Assembly (NCBI RefSeq): GCF_001685485.1 | Contig: NZ_BDEL01000001.1 | Coordinates: forward strand, 2,229,501-2,293,500 | DNA from: Formosa haliotis | GTDB lineage: Bacteria > Bacteroidota > Bacteroidia > Flavobacteriales > Flavobacteriaceae | Direction of reading: 5' to 3' | Length of the DNA stretch: 64,000 bases | Shown: positions 27,858 to 36,554 of the stretch, in pieces | How the letters are laid out: each line of letters opens with the position of its first letter | How positions within the stretch are numbered: position 1 is the stretch's first letter | Made by a program: the position numbers and the translations under genes | Notes under the pieces: generated by a model | The model's input: only the letters and a program-made list of their open reading frames with translations | Told to the model about the DNA's origin: nothing | Databases searched by the model: none

Positions 27858-28331
27858 TTATCTTGAAATTTCGATTATATCGAATTTTAGCACACCATTT
27901 GGCACTTGAATTTCTGCAACATCGCCAACAGATTTACCTAATAAACCCTTACCTATAGGTGAGTTTACAGAAATTTTTCCCGATTTTAAATCGGCTTCTC
28001 CATCTGCTACCAAAGTGTAATTCATTTCCATACCATTGGTTTGGTTTTTAATTTTCACTTTAGATAATACCAAGATTTTAGAATTATCGAATTGCGACTC
28101 GTCTATAACACGAGCGCCAGATAAAATCTCCTCTAATTTAGAGATTTTCATCTCTAACATACCTTGTGCTTCTTTGGCTGCATCGTACTCGGCATTTTCA
28201 CTTAAATCGCCTTTATCTCTGGCTTCAGCAATAGCTTGTGAAGCGCGTGGACGCTCTATATCTTTTAATTGTTTTAGTTCGTCTCTTAATTTTTTTAATC
28301 CTTCTGCAGTGTAATAAGATACTTTACTCAT
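27858..28331 (-). CDS. greA: Transcription elongation factor GreA
   Basis: A 157-residue factor that stimulates RNA cleavage in backtracked RNA polymerase. The N-terminal coiled coil (about 8-75) carries the acidic tip DKGDLSENAEYDAAKEAQG (39-57), which contains the catalytic acidic residues. The C-terminal FKBP-like domain includes ISVNSPIGKGLLGKSVGD. Length is normal. It has its own terminator. Confidence 0.97.
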   Translation of the reverse strand: MSKVSYYTAEGLKKLRDELKQLKDIERPRASQAIAEARDKGDLSENAEYDAAKEAQGMLEMKISKLEEILSGARVIDESQFDNSKILVLSKVKIKNQTNGMEMNYTLVADGEADLKSGKISVNSPIGKGLLGKSVGDVAEIQVPNGVLKFDIIEISR

Positions 28332-28480
28332 AACTTCATCGTTTTAATTCAAAAAAATATGTTTCACAAACCTCAGTTTATAAAACATAAAAATCTCGCA
28401 GCACGAGATTGAAATACAAATATACAAAATATTTATAGCAAACTGCTTTTTGTTGTAAATTGCGAACCGAAATTATAACT

Positions 28481-28924
28481 ATGAAAAAACTTTTTTTTAT
28501 TGCTTTAACTGTCTTATTAATGGCAAATTGCAGTTCGGATGATAATGTGATTAACAATCCTAACATTCCAAATTACAGCTTTGATACTGGCAATTTAATA
28601 AATACCAATTTACCGCAGTATAACAGTTTAAAATTTGCTGGGAATTCTATTACTTTAGACAATCCTTACGGATATAATGGACTTGTGTTATATTATGCTG
28701 GCAATAACCAATACTCTGCCTTCGAACTTAGCGACCCAAATCATCAAATAACAAATTGCTCTAAATTAACGGTTGAGGGTGTTATTGCTACTTGTAATTG
28801 CGACGATGGCAACTCTTACGATATCCTTACAGGAAGCCCTGCGTCTGGCACTACCGGCGGCTACACTTTAAAACCTTATTTTGTTGAAGTGAATGGTGCT
28901 ATAATTAGAGTATACAATAACTAA
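28481..28924 (+). CDS. Small hypothetical lipoprotein
   Basis: About 147 residues from ATG 28481 (seven codons inside the longest frame, since the signal peptide begins there). The signal peptide ends with lipobox LLMANC followed by Ser-Ser-Asp-Asp, typical of Bacteroidota surface lipoproteins. The mature part has a Cys-rich patch (NCSKLTVEG, CNCDDG) and resembles small flavobacterial lipoproteins with a Rieske-like Cys pattern, although no Rieske motif is complete. I do not recognise a function. Confidence 0.75.
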   Translation: MKKLFFIALTVLLMANCSSDDNVINNPNIPNYSFDTGNLINTNLPQYNSLKFAGNSITLDNPYGYNGLVLYYAGNNQYSAFELSDPNHQITNCSKLTVEGVIATCNCDDGNSYDILTGSPASGTTGGYTLKPYFVEVNGAIIRVYNN

Positions 28925-28931
28925 AAAAAGC

Positions 28932-29062
28932 AGAGGCTGTCTAAAAAGTGTTAAAATTATTATTCTGAATTTATTTCAGAATTTCATCATATTGATTACC
29001 AAATATATGAGAACCCGAATCAAGTTCAGGTTGACCAAAATTCAACTTTTTAAACAGCCTCT
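28932..29062. repeat. 131-bp element with 18-bp terminal inverted repeats
   Basis: The outer arms AGAGGCTGTCTAAAAAGT (28932-28949) and ACTTTTTAAACAGCCTCT (29045-29062) are complementary at 17 of 18 positions. Between them lies a further short palindrome around ATTCTGAATTTATTTCAGAAT. It sits between two convergent genes and has the shape of a MITE or of a dispersed flavobacterial intergenic repeat. It could also act as a bidirectional terminator. Confidence 0.65.
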
Positions 29063-29075
29063 TCCTTCTTTTTTT

Positions 29076-31265
29076 TTAGAATTTAAACGTTGCTCCTACC
29101 AAAAAGTTGGTTGTCGCTTGCGGATAGTAACCAGCACCTTCTATAGTTGTTATGGTATTAGGATCGCTCCAATCGTCATCGTAAGTATAATAATACCCGT
29201 TAGACACATATTTCTCATTAAAAATATTGTTAACCATTCCGCTTAAAATAATGGCTTTAAAAATCGACTTCGAATTAAACTCGTAAGTCACATTTAAATC
29301 ATTTACAAAATAACTATCTAGTTTTGAGACATCAGAATCTGTATTTCCCATATACTGTTCACCTACATATTTACTTAAAAACGATGCTTGAAATGCTGGA
29401 CAAGGCTGATATACAATAGCATTCCCAACTACAATATCTGGTGAAAATGAAATGTTTGTTTTTCCAAAATTTTTCAGTTCCCCATCAAAAGGCACGATCG
29501 ACTCTAGTGTTTTGTTGGTACTTAAAGTAATATTTGGCTGAATTGAGAAGGCTTTAGACAAACCTATAACCGACTCTATTTCTAGTCCAAATCGGTAACT
29601 TTCACCACTGTTGGTTCTAATCGGGTTTCCTACATCATCTATATTGCCTGTTAATACCAATTGTTCGTTATAATGCATATAATACACATTGGCATTGAAT
29701 TTAAAACGTTGTTTTTCGTGTCTCCACCCCAATTCAAAATCGTTTAATTGCTCTGGTTTTATATCTGGATTGCTCTGAAAATCATCGCGATTTGGCTCTC
29801 TATTTGCTCTAGCATACGAAAAATACATATTATTATTATCGTCTAGCATATAAGTTACACCTGCTTTTGGGTTAAAAAAGTTGTATTTTTCATCGATATC
29901 AAATGGCAAACGATCTGAAGTAATCCCTGTTGTTTTATAAGTCACAAAACGCATTTGCATATCTCCAAACAAACTCCATTGTTGTGTTAATTTAAAGGTC
30001 GCTTTGGCAAAAACACTTAAATCTGTTTTCTTCCCGTTTCCGTCGTAATAATGATCTCGTATTTCACTATTGCTAGCGTATTGTGCCCAGATTATTTCAC
30101 CAAAATGATCGCCATCATAGTTACTATACGATCCTCCAGCAATAGCATTTATTCTGTTGTTTTTATAGTTGGCATTAACATTAACAACATAAAAATCGTT
30201 ATCTAACCAACGGCGACGAATTAAATCGGTTTCTGTTATAGTTTCATCCCCAATCGTTACATTATCTAGTCCGTAATCACTAAACGCTTGGTCTTCCTCA
30301 TATTGCTCAAAATACCCACTACCATGCGTATAATTTAATCCTACATTTGTAGACCAATTATTGTTAAAACGCTGATTCCAGTGCAACTGATAATGGTCTT
30401 GTTGATAATCGTCTACTTCATTATCATAAAATTTTACATTTCCATTCTCGTCGGTATACATCCCCGCAGAATTAAAAGTTCTATCGGTTTCTAAGGTTTC
30501 TTTGTCAATTCCATTCCAAGATTGGTAGGTATTTTCATGGCCTCCAAAAACTACTGCTTTAATTAATGTATTATCATCTACATAAGATCCTTGTAGGAAA
30601 TATGATTTTAAATCTGTTGAAGCACGATCTACATAACCATCAGATTTTATAACCGATAACCGCCCAGCTACTTCAATATGGTCGTTTAAAAGTCCGGAGC
30701 TAAATTTTACGTTATTTTTACTTGTATTAAAACTTCCAAAACTTGTAGACACTTCGGCGCTTGCTTCATCTGAAACCGCGTCTGTCAATAAATTTATACT
30801 CGCACCAAATGCTCCAGATCCGTTGGTAGACGTCCCTACACCACGTTGTAGTTGCAAGCTTTCTACAGAAGATGCCATATCCCCTAAATTCACCCAAAAG
30901 GTTCCTAAAGATTCGGCATCGTTATACGGAATACCGTTAATGGTTACATTAGTAGATTGCGAACTTACACCACGCACACGTATTCCGGTATAGCCAATTC
31001 CCGTACCGGCATCACTAGTAGTTACTACCGATGGTAAATAATTTAATAAAATAGGAAGATCTTGCCCAAGATTTCGTTTGGCCAAGGTTTCTTTATCTAC
31101 ATTAGAGTGCGTAATAGGCGAAGTGGCCTCTACACGAACAGCAGTTACTAAAACCTCATCTAAAGTTTCTGTGATAACAGCCGTGGTATCTTGTATTTTT
31201 TCCTCTTGAGAAAATGCTGCATAAGTTGACATTAAACAACATAGTAAAACAAAAATATGTTTCAT
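29076..31265 (-). CDS. TonB-dependent outer-membrane receptor (probable thiamine uptake)
   Basis: A 729-residue outer-membrane transporter. It has a cleaved signal peptide (about 1-19, ending AAFSQ), a TonB box region with TLDEVLVTAVR, a plug domain (about 50-160) containing GIRVRGVSSQSTNVTINGIP, and a C-terminal beta-barrel ending in aromatic Phe after LVGATFKF. A TPP riboswitch lies about 120 bases upstream on the same strand. Expression is therefore predicted to be off when thiamine diphosphate is plentiful, and the substrate is most likely thiamine or a precursor. It corresponds to the riboswitch-controlled receptors reported for Bacteroidota. Confidence 0.92.
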   Translation of the reverse strand: MKHIFVLLCCLMSTYAAFSQEEKIQDTTAVITETLDEVLVTAVRVEATSPITHSNVDKETLAKRNLGQDLPILLNYLPSVVTTSDAGTGIGYTGIRVRGVSSQSTNVTINGIPYNDAESLGTFWVNLGDMASSVESLQLQRGVGTSTNGSGAFGASINLLTDAVSDEASAEVSTSFGSFNTSKNNVKFSSGLLNDHIEVAGRLSVIKSDGYVDRASTDLKSYFLQGSYVDDNTLIKAVVFGGHENTYQSWNGIDKETLETDRTFNSAGMYTDENGNVKFYDNEVDDYQQDHYQLHWNQRFNNNWSTNVGLNYTHGSGYFEQYEEDQAFSDYGLDNVTIGDETITETDLIRRRWLDNDFYVVNVNANYKNNRINAIAGGSYSNYDGDHFGEIIWAQYASNSEIRDHYYDGNGKKTDLSVFAKATFKLTQQWSLFGDMQMRFVTYKTTGITSDRLPFDIDEKYNFFNPKAGVTYMLDDNNNMYFSYARANREPNRDDFQSNPDIKPEQLNDFELGWRHEKQRFKFNANVYYMHYNEQLVLTGNIDDVGNPIRTNSGESYRFGLEIESVIGLSKAFSIQPNITLSTNKTLESIVPFDGELKNFGKTNISFSPDIVVGNAIVYQPCPAFQASFLSKYVGEQYMGNTDSDVSKLDSYFVNDLNVTYEFNSKSIFKAIILSGMVNNIFNEKYVSNGYYYTYDDDWSDPNTITTIEGAGYYPQATTNFLVGATFKF

Positions 31266-31382
31266 TCGATATAACTTTAATCGAATAAAAAGAGGCCCTT
31301 ATTCTAAATTTTAATGTGATTTGATTTTAACCAAGCGATTCGCTTCTATTTCCATACGAACAACAGCAATTTACTTACGCGT

Positions 31383-31465
31383 TGTTCTTTTTCCTAAACA
31401 GCATTACCTGTTCCAGGTTCAATGGGTATGATCTCAGCCGCTATTTGGCACCCCTTTATTGAGAA
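31383..31465 (-). promoter_or_regulatory. TPP riboswitch (THI element)
   Basis: On the minus strand the aptamer reads GGGGTGCC, then GCTGAGATCATACCC (the conserved CUGAGA...ACCC core) and GAACCTGGAACAGGTAATGC (the conserved GAACCUGA...GGxUAAUGC arm), followed by GTTTAGGAA. Order and spacing match the thiamine-diphosphate aptamer. It precedes the TonB receptor gene and is expected to lower its expression when TPP binds. Confidence 0.95.
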
Positions 31466-31517
31466 CGCTGCAAAGGTAGTAACAATTCTTAGTATTGCTA
31501 CACATTTTAACTAAATT

Positions 31518-31925
31518 CTAATCTAAATCTGGCTTGCGCCTTAATGCCTTTCTATCAGACACATTACGCTTACTTTTTAGCCGTTTTTTAATAGCAGATT
31601 TCGGAATTTTTGTAGGTCGCCTTTTCTTAGCAACCTTTAAACCCTCCTTTATAATATATAAAAAACGACTTATAACTAAATCTTTGTTTTTATGCTGACT
31701 ACGGCTTTCGTCGCATTGCAATACCAATACCTGATTTTTTGTTAATCGGGTGTCTAGTTTAGATATAAGTCGTTCCTTTTGTTCTTCGTTTAATACTGAA
31801 GACTCTAAAACACTAAAACTTAATTCAACTTTTGAAGCTACTTTATTTACATGCTGCCCTCCTGCTCCCGAACTTCGTACGGCTTTAAAAGACAATTCTG
31901 AAATAAGTAAAGCCTCATCTATCAT
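31518..31925 (-). CDS. arfB: Alternative ribosome-rescue factor ArfB (peptidyl-tRNA hydrolase)
   Basis: A 135-residue class I release-factor-like protein that frees stalled ribosomes. The catalytic GGQ is at residues 22-24 in SSGAGGQHVNKVASKVEL. The C-terminus is a strongly basic tail (about 100-135), which inserts in the mRNA entry channel in ArfB. Length is typical. It starts one base after the stop of the DUF4301 gene. Confidence 0.93.
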   Translation of the reverse strand: MIDEALLISELSFKAVRSSGAGGQHVNKVASKVELSFSVLESSVLNEEQKERLISKLDTRLTKNQVLVLQCDESRSQHKNKDLVISRFLYIIKEGLKVAKKRRPTKIPKSAIKKRLKSKRNVSDRKALRRKPDLD

Positions 31926-31926
31926 T

Positions 31927-33480
31927 TTACAGTTGATGTGCTGGTCTTAATAAATCAGTTACGGTTTTTACAGGGTTGAATGTATTTACTGGAACTTCTA
32001 CAAAAACAGAAATCCAATCTGCCATGGCACCGTTCCATAATCCTGGTAATTCTAGGGCTAATAGCTCCTTGCCTTCTTTAGTTTTTTTAGTTATAAATCC
32101 TGAATTCGGATTTACATATTGTAATAAATCAAAAGCATTTCCTTGATAATCTTTTGTTCCGCAAACCAAATCTGTAGGATTAAAATGTGTTGACCCACTT
32201 AATATTTGTTTTTGGGTAGGGTCGTTACTATCAATTTGAGCTGTCTCAACAATTTGAAGCGATAAATTTCCGTTAGCATCTTCAACCCAAAACGGACCAC
32301 CTCCTGGTTCGCCTTCATTTATTACCATTCCGCAAACACGAATTGGTCGGTTTAATTTTCCTCTTAGAGTTTTAACCTGATCTTCACGCGTCGATTTTTC
32401 AAAATCAAGTGATATATCTTCATTTAATTTTTTAGCTACAAAAGTTGCGATTTCGACTAATTCGGTTTCACTTATATCCGCTTTATCTAAAGTTTTTAAA
32501 TGTGAAAACACTTGCTCTTGCACTTCTAGAAGCACGCCTGCAATTAGCTTTTTAAACGGCACACTATTGTCGTTATATTTAGAAACAACCAGATTATCGA
32601 TGTTTTTTATAAAAACAATATCGGCATCTAAATCGTTTAAATTTTCTATTAAAGCACCATGTCCAGAAGGTCTAAATAGCAACGTACCATCGGCTTCGCG
32701 AAACGGTTCTTTTTCTGGTGTTAAAGCTATGGTATCTGTAGATTCTTTTTGAAATGAAAATGAAATATCAAAATCTGTATTTGTCGCAGTTTCTACACGA
32801 GATTTAATCTTATTATAGGCTTCGTTAAAGCTGTCGTTATGCCCTTCAGAAATTGTAAAATGAAGCTGTGCTTTTTGGTTTGCTGATGCGTATAAAGCCG
32901 CTTCGTACATATGTTCTTCGAAAGCTGTTGCAAGACGATCGTCGTACTTATGAAATGGTAATAATCCTTTTGGAAACGCACCATAATCTAACAGATTTTC
33001 GTCTAACATGGTTTTTACAAATACCCACTTTTGTTTTTCAGCATCATACGATTCAAAATCTGGCTCTGTCTTTTTAATTACCTCCATAACTATATCGTAA
33101 AAGGGTAATTTATCTAGACCTACAAGAAATAAAGCCAAATCTAAATTTTTGTTTTTACTGATGTATGTGTATAAAGATTCATCTCCATCCGGATTAAACT
33201 CTGTTATAAAATTGAACAATGATTTAAACATTCGCGTCGCTGCACCTGAAGCCGGCACAAACTTTAAAATCGACAAATCGTTGCGTTTAGCATCGTAAGC
33301 AGAAATATACGCTTTACGTTCGGCATCGGTGAATTTTAAAATACCATGTCCAATAGTTGCTGGTGATTCTAGGTCTATAAAGGGAATTCCATTTTTAAAT
33401 TGTTCGACTTGCGACTCAATTTTTTCAAGCGTTAATCCTTTTTTGTCAATTTGTTTTAAATCTTGTTCTGAAAATTTCAT
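31927..33480 (-). CDS. DUF4301 family protein
   Basis: A 517-residue cytosolic protein. Features typical of DUF4301 are SGAATRMFKSLFNF (about 79-92) near the N-terminus, a LFRPSGHGALIENLNDLDAD segment (about 270-289) and a C-terminal GTKDYQGNAFDLLQYVNPNSG. Nucleotidyltransferase-like (sugar-nucleotide) features, namely GAATRM and RPSGHGALIENL, suggest a metabolic enzyme, but the function is unknown. It sits between the NadR-type kinase and arfB with small gaps and is probably in the same transcript. Confidence 0.8.
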   Translation of the reverse strand: MKFSEQDLKQIDKKGLTLEKIESQVEQFKNGIPFIDLESPATIGHGILKFTDAERKAYISAYDAKRNDLSILKFVPASGAATRMFKSLFNFITEFNPDGDESLYTYISKNKNLDLALFLVGLDKLPFYDIVMEVIKKTEPDFESYDAEKQKWVFVKTMLDENLLDYGAFPKGLLPFHKYDDRLATAFEEHMYEAALYASANQKAQLHFTISEGHNDSFNEAYNKIKSRVETATNTDFDISFSFQKESTDTIALTPEKEPFREADGTLLFRPSGHGALIENLNDLDADIVFIKNIDNLVVSKYNDNSVPFKKLIAGVLLEVQEQVFSHLKTLDKADISETELVEIATFVAKKLNEDISLDFEKSTREDQVKTLRGKLNRPIRVCGMVINEGEPGGGPFWVEDANGNLSLQIVETAQIDSNDPTQKQILSGSTHFNPTDLVCGTKDYQGNAFDLLQYVNPNSGFITKKTKEGKELLALELPGLWNGAMADWISVFVEVPVNTFNPVKTVTDLLRPAHQL

Positions 33481-33487
33481 TGGTGTA

Positions 33488-34042
33488 CTAAATTAATTTA
33501 TCGATATGTTTTACTGCCATTTGGAAACGCTCATCGAAGCTTCCTTTAAGTAAAACATATGGTTTATTATAATCGTTTAAAGCCTTTTCAAAAGCCTTAA
33601 ACATCGTTTCTCTTTCGTTTGGTTTATCGCGAACTTCGTCTGCTTCCCAAGGGATGTCAATATACGTTAAAAAGTACAAATCGTAATGATTTTGAATGGC
33701 CGAAGCTGTTAAACTTTCATTATAAAAGCCATCGTAATACAGTTCTGCATAAACTTTTGTTTCTAGTAAATTCGTGTCGCAAATAAGTAATGTATTAGCA
33801 TCTTTAGATATCGTATTCTCTAATGCCATTTGCCCTTTTGCAATAGGCATCACATCTTGAGACGTTAAATTTTCGCCTTTTTTAATTTTTTCTAAGGCAT
33901 AAGTTCTAGAATATTCTGGCACAAAAACAGTTTGGTAATGCTCGGCCAGTTGTTTTGCTAATACGGTTTTCCCCGTCGATTCTGGTCCGAACAACACCAC
34001 TTTTAAGCTGTTTGTAGGTCGCTGCCTAAGCTCTTTTTCCAT
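33488..34042 (-). CDS. NadR-type ATP-binding kinase (nicotinamide riboside kinase-like)
   Basis: A 184-residue P-loop kinase. The Walker A motif GPESTGKT is at 19-26, and VPEYSRTYAL (about 46-55) is characteristic of the kinase domain of NadR. TYIDIPWEADEVRDKPNER (about 131-149) is the lid. The family phosphorylates nicotinamide riboside to NMN after uptake. Its start overlaps the 3' end of pnuC by 40 bases, so the pair is coupled. The nearby thiamine-related genes leave open that the substrate is thiamine. Confidence 0.85.
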   Translation of the reverse strand: MEKELRQRPTNSLKVVLFGPESTGKTVLAKQLAEHYQTVFVPEYSRTYALEKIKKGENLTSQDVMPIAKGQMALENTISKDANTLLICDTNLLETKVYAELYYDGFYNESLTASAIQNHYDLYFLTYIDIPWEADEVRDKPNERETMFKAFEKALNDYNKPYVLLKGSFDERFQMAVKHIDKLI

Positions 34043-34635
34043 GCGTAATATCCTGAAATTGCTATAAATGTAAATACTAAATATTGCAGACTAGTAAAGG
34101 TAAACCCTTTGTAAAAATATAGTGGTATAGAAATTATATCGGCTATAATCCAAAGGATCCAGTTTTCTAATTTTCGTTTGGCCATAAGCCACATTCCAAC
34201 AAAAAACAAAGCTGTTGTAAGAATATCTACCCAAGCCACCCAACTCGTTAATTTATCGAAAAAGGTATACACTGCATAAACAAAAATCAAAGTTGCAAAA
34301 AATATAATGGTTCCTACCTTTTGCTCCTTTGCAGTTGTTTTTGAAATGGGTGTAAGATGACTATCATCGACCTTACGGGTCCAAATATACCACCCATAAA
34401 CACTCATAATAAAATAGTAGGCGTTTATCATCATGTCGCCCAACAAACTCCATTGATATAAAAGATACACGAAAATTAGTGTACTAATCATGCCGGTTGG
34501 AAACACCAAAATGTTATTCTTTTTAGAATACCACACCGACAAAAACCCGAAAATTACAGCTATAATTTCGAGTACAATATTTATGGTTTCGTAGTCTGAA
34601 TATTGACCGAATAGAAAATTAAAAATGTGGTTCAT
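34003..34635 (-). CDS. pnuC: PnuC family vitamin/nucleoside transporter
   Basis: A 210-residue inner-membrane protein with about seven helices and the PnuC features NWILWIIADIISIPLYFYKG (about 157-176) and PTGMISTLIFVYLLYQW. PnuC carries nicotinamide riboside by facilitated diffusion, with trapping by a kinase, which here is the overlapping downstream gene. Close relatives (PnuT) carry thiamine, and the overlapping upstream gene encodes a thiamine-binding-fold protein, so either substrate is possible. Confidence 0.88.
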   Translation of the reverse strand: MNHIFNFLFGQYSDYETINIVLEIIAVIFGFLSVWYSKKNNILVFPTGMISTLIFVYLLYQWSLLGDMMINAYYFIMSVYGWYIWTRKVDDSHLTPISKTTAKEQKVGTIIFFATLIFVYAVYTFFDKLTSWVAWVDILTTALFFVGMWLMAKRKLENWILWIIADIISIPLYFYKGFTFTSLQYLVFTFIAISGYYAWKKSLGSDLQTA

Positions 34636-34888
34636 AATTACTTCTATCGCTTTTCACAATTTTCATATTTACAATAATATGTTCTTGGTCTTGAAAAGAG
34701 GTTTTTACAGCTTGAGTTAAAAAGGCCATAACGCCGTCGTAATCGCCATAAATTTGTGTGCTTAACGGATTTTCTAAAACCGTAAACTCTGAAGCTCTTA
34801 GTGCTTTTATAAATTCTTCGATTGGAGTTTCGTAATTTTCGTGTAGCGGCATTAAGGTTAATTCTACCGATATTTTCATAACTAACAA
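34619..34888 (-). CDS. Thiamine-binding (DUF77/YkoF-like) protein
   Basis: An 89-residue protein of the MTH1187/YkoF-like family, whose members bind thiamine in a small ferredoxin-like fold. It contains ISVELTLMPLHENYETPIEE (about 6-25) and LENPLSTQIYGDYDGVMAFL near the middle, both characteristic. The start could also be M4. It overlaps pnuC by 17 bases and would be the first gene of the operon. Confidence 0.8.
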   Translation of the reverse strand: MLVMKISVELTLMPLHENYETPIEEFIKALRASEFTVLENPLSTQIYGDYDGVMAFLTQAVKTSFQDQEHIIVNMKIVKSDRSNYEPHF

Positions 34889-35137
34889 ATTTTAAAGATT
34901 AAATGCAATTAAAACTAATACTGTATTCTTGATCTATCTTTAAAAGATTTCCAGTGGCTAATACAAACAAAACCGACTTACTTTTCTAGGTTTTCGACTC
35001 CGTTAGATAGAACATCCTGATAAAACCTTTACTTTAAGATAAAACCGAACAGTATTAAAAATGAATTCAATTGAATGATTCTCAAAAGTACTAAGGATTT
35101 TAGTTTTGAAGAATTAAATACGAAACAATTTAGAAGG

Positions 35138-35866
35138 TTACCAGCGTTTTAAATCTGTTAACAAGGCTTCATTATCTTCGAGAACAGTCCCGATTACAAC
35201 AATATTTGCGCCAGCTTTAAATGCTGCTTTCATTTGTTCTTTCGATTTTAGTCCGCCGCCAACAATTAAAGGAATACTTAAATCGTTGCTTACCGCTTTA
35301 ATTATTTCTGTAGGAACAGGATTTTTAGCACCGCTTCCCGCCTCTAAATACATCATTTTCATACCAAGTAATTCGCCTGCTAGAGCTGTATTTACAATAT
35401 TTTCTACATGTTTAGATGGCATAGGTTCGGTCTCGGTAACTTTTTGCACCGATGTATTGATTCCATTTTCTATAAGTAAATATCCTGTTGGAATAATTTC
35501 TAAACTGGTTTCTTTTAATCTTGGAATGGCCTCGACATGTTTTCCAATTAAATATTCAGGATTTCTTCCAGAGAGCAGCGATAAAAACAAAAGACCATTT
35601 GCTTCGTTTGTAATTTGAGCAATATCGCCAGGAAATAAAATTACAGGAAGATCTGTATAGCTTTTAATTTCTATTACCAAGGGTTCGGTTAAATTTACAG
35701 GAACCGTACTTCCGCCAACAAAAATATAATTAGCTACAGACTCGTTTATTTTTTCAACAAACCCTTTTACATCACTAAGTTTAATTTTCTCTGGATCGAT
35801 TAAAATGGCTAACTGCCTTTTATTACTAAATATATTGTGTAAAATATTGTTTAATACGTTCTTCAT
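35138..35866 (-). CDS. Geranylgeranylglyceryl phosphate synthase family protein (PcrB-like)
   Basis: A 242-residue TIM-barrel prenyltransferase. It joins glycerol-1-phosphate to a polyprenyl diphosphate, and it is known that Bacteroidota have group II GGGPS-family enzymes of uncertain role. Visible phosphate-binding parts are YIFVGGSTV (about 46-54), FPGDIAQITNEANGLLFLSL, YLEAGSGAKNPV and the C-terminal LIVGGGLKSKEQM and ANIVVIGTVLEDN. It is preceded by the phosphopantetheinyl transferase gene on the same strand (38-base gap). Confidence 0.88.
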   Translation of the reverse strand: MKNVLNNILHNIFSNKRQLAILIDPEKIKLSDVKGFVEKINESVANYIFVGGSTVPVNLTEPLVIEIKSYTDLPVILFPGDIAQITNEANGLLFLSLLSGRNPEYLIGKHVEAIPRLKETSLEIIPTGYLLIENGINTSVQKVTETEPMPSKHVENIVNTALAGELLGMKMMYLEAGSGAKNPVPTEIIKAVSNDLSIPLIVGGGLKSKEQMKAAFKAGANIVVIGTVLEDNEALLTDLKRW

Positions 35867-35904
35867 TTATGTAATTGTGTAAACACAAGTAAATTCTTCA
35901 ACCT

Positions 35905-36492
35905 CTAAAAATAGATTTCAAATCGACTCTTGTTATCTTTGTAATCAATCCAAGCTACAGTTTCACCTGCACTTAACTCGAAAGGAATCACTAGAATATG
36001 ATTATAAAAACTTAATCCCGGTGTAGCATATAATTTGTATAATGCCTCCTTTGCTCCCCAAATTACGGTAAGTTTTTTAACATAATCAATTTCATTTTCA
36101 CATAAGTAGCAAAATTCATAATTTGAAAATTTATGGGCTATTAATTTGATTTTTTCTCGATTTTTCTCGATATCTATTCCCGTTTTATTATCGCTAATAA
36201 TAACGGCAGAAAAAGTAAATGAATGTGTTATAGAAATTTGCTTGCCATCTACTAAATGTGGTTTCCCATTTTCGTCGTAGTATAAATCGAAATCGGTATA
36301 TCCTAAAGCAGCTAATAAATGTCGAACACTTAAAAATCCGCGTTGGTGCAGTTCACTTTTCATACCTAACACACGCGATAAACTTTCCGGCTTTAACTTA
36401 ACTGCCTGAAACAATTCATTATAAGACTCTGTAATCTTCCATATCTTAACAGTAGTTTGTGAGTTTGGATGTAGTGTTTTATAGACTGGCAT
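35905..36492 (-). CDS. 4'-phosphopantetheinyl transferase superfamily protein
   Basis: A 195-residue enzyme of the Sfp/AcpT type that activates carrier proteins by attaching phosphopantetheine from CoA. The metal-binding motif TGIDIEK has Asp107 and Glu109, and the second motif WGAKEALYKLY is at about 144-154. The preceding ISITHSFTFSAV segment is also typical. It is divergent from ahcY, so it shares that promoter region. The acceptor is not in the window. Confidence 0.9.
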   Translation of the reverse strand: MPVYKTLHPNSQTTVKIWKITESYNELFQAVKLKPESLSRVLGMKSELHQRGFLSVRHLLAALGYTDFDLYYDENGKPHLVDGKQISITHSFTFSAVIISDNKTGIDIEKNREKIKLIAHKFSNYEFCYLCENEIDYVKKLTVIWGAKEALYKLYATPGLSFYNHILVIPFELSAGETVAWIDYKDNKSRFEIYF

Positions 36493-36554
36493 TTAAATTT
36501 CTCATACTTATTATGTAACTTTGGGCTCTTAAATTCAGAGACAAATATACAATT

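Noticed and set aside
34889..35137. Second TPP riboswitch upstream of the thiamine-binding/PnuC genes
   Set aside because: No CUGAGA/ACCC or GGxUAAUGC blocks are present in this gap on either strand.
36493..36554. Possible SAH/SAM riboswitch before ahcY
   Set aside because: The leader is only about 60 bases and contains no recognisable aptamer core; only a promoter-like box is visible.
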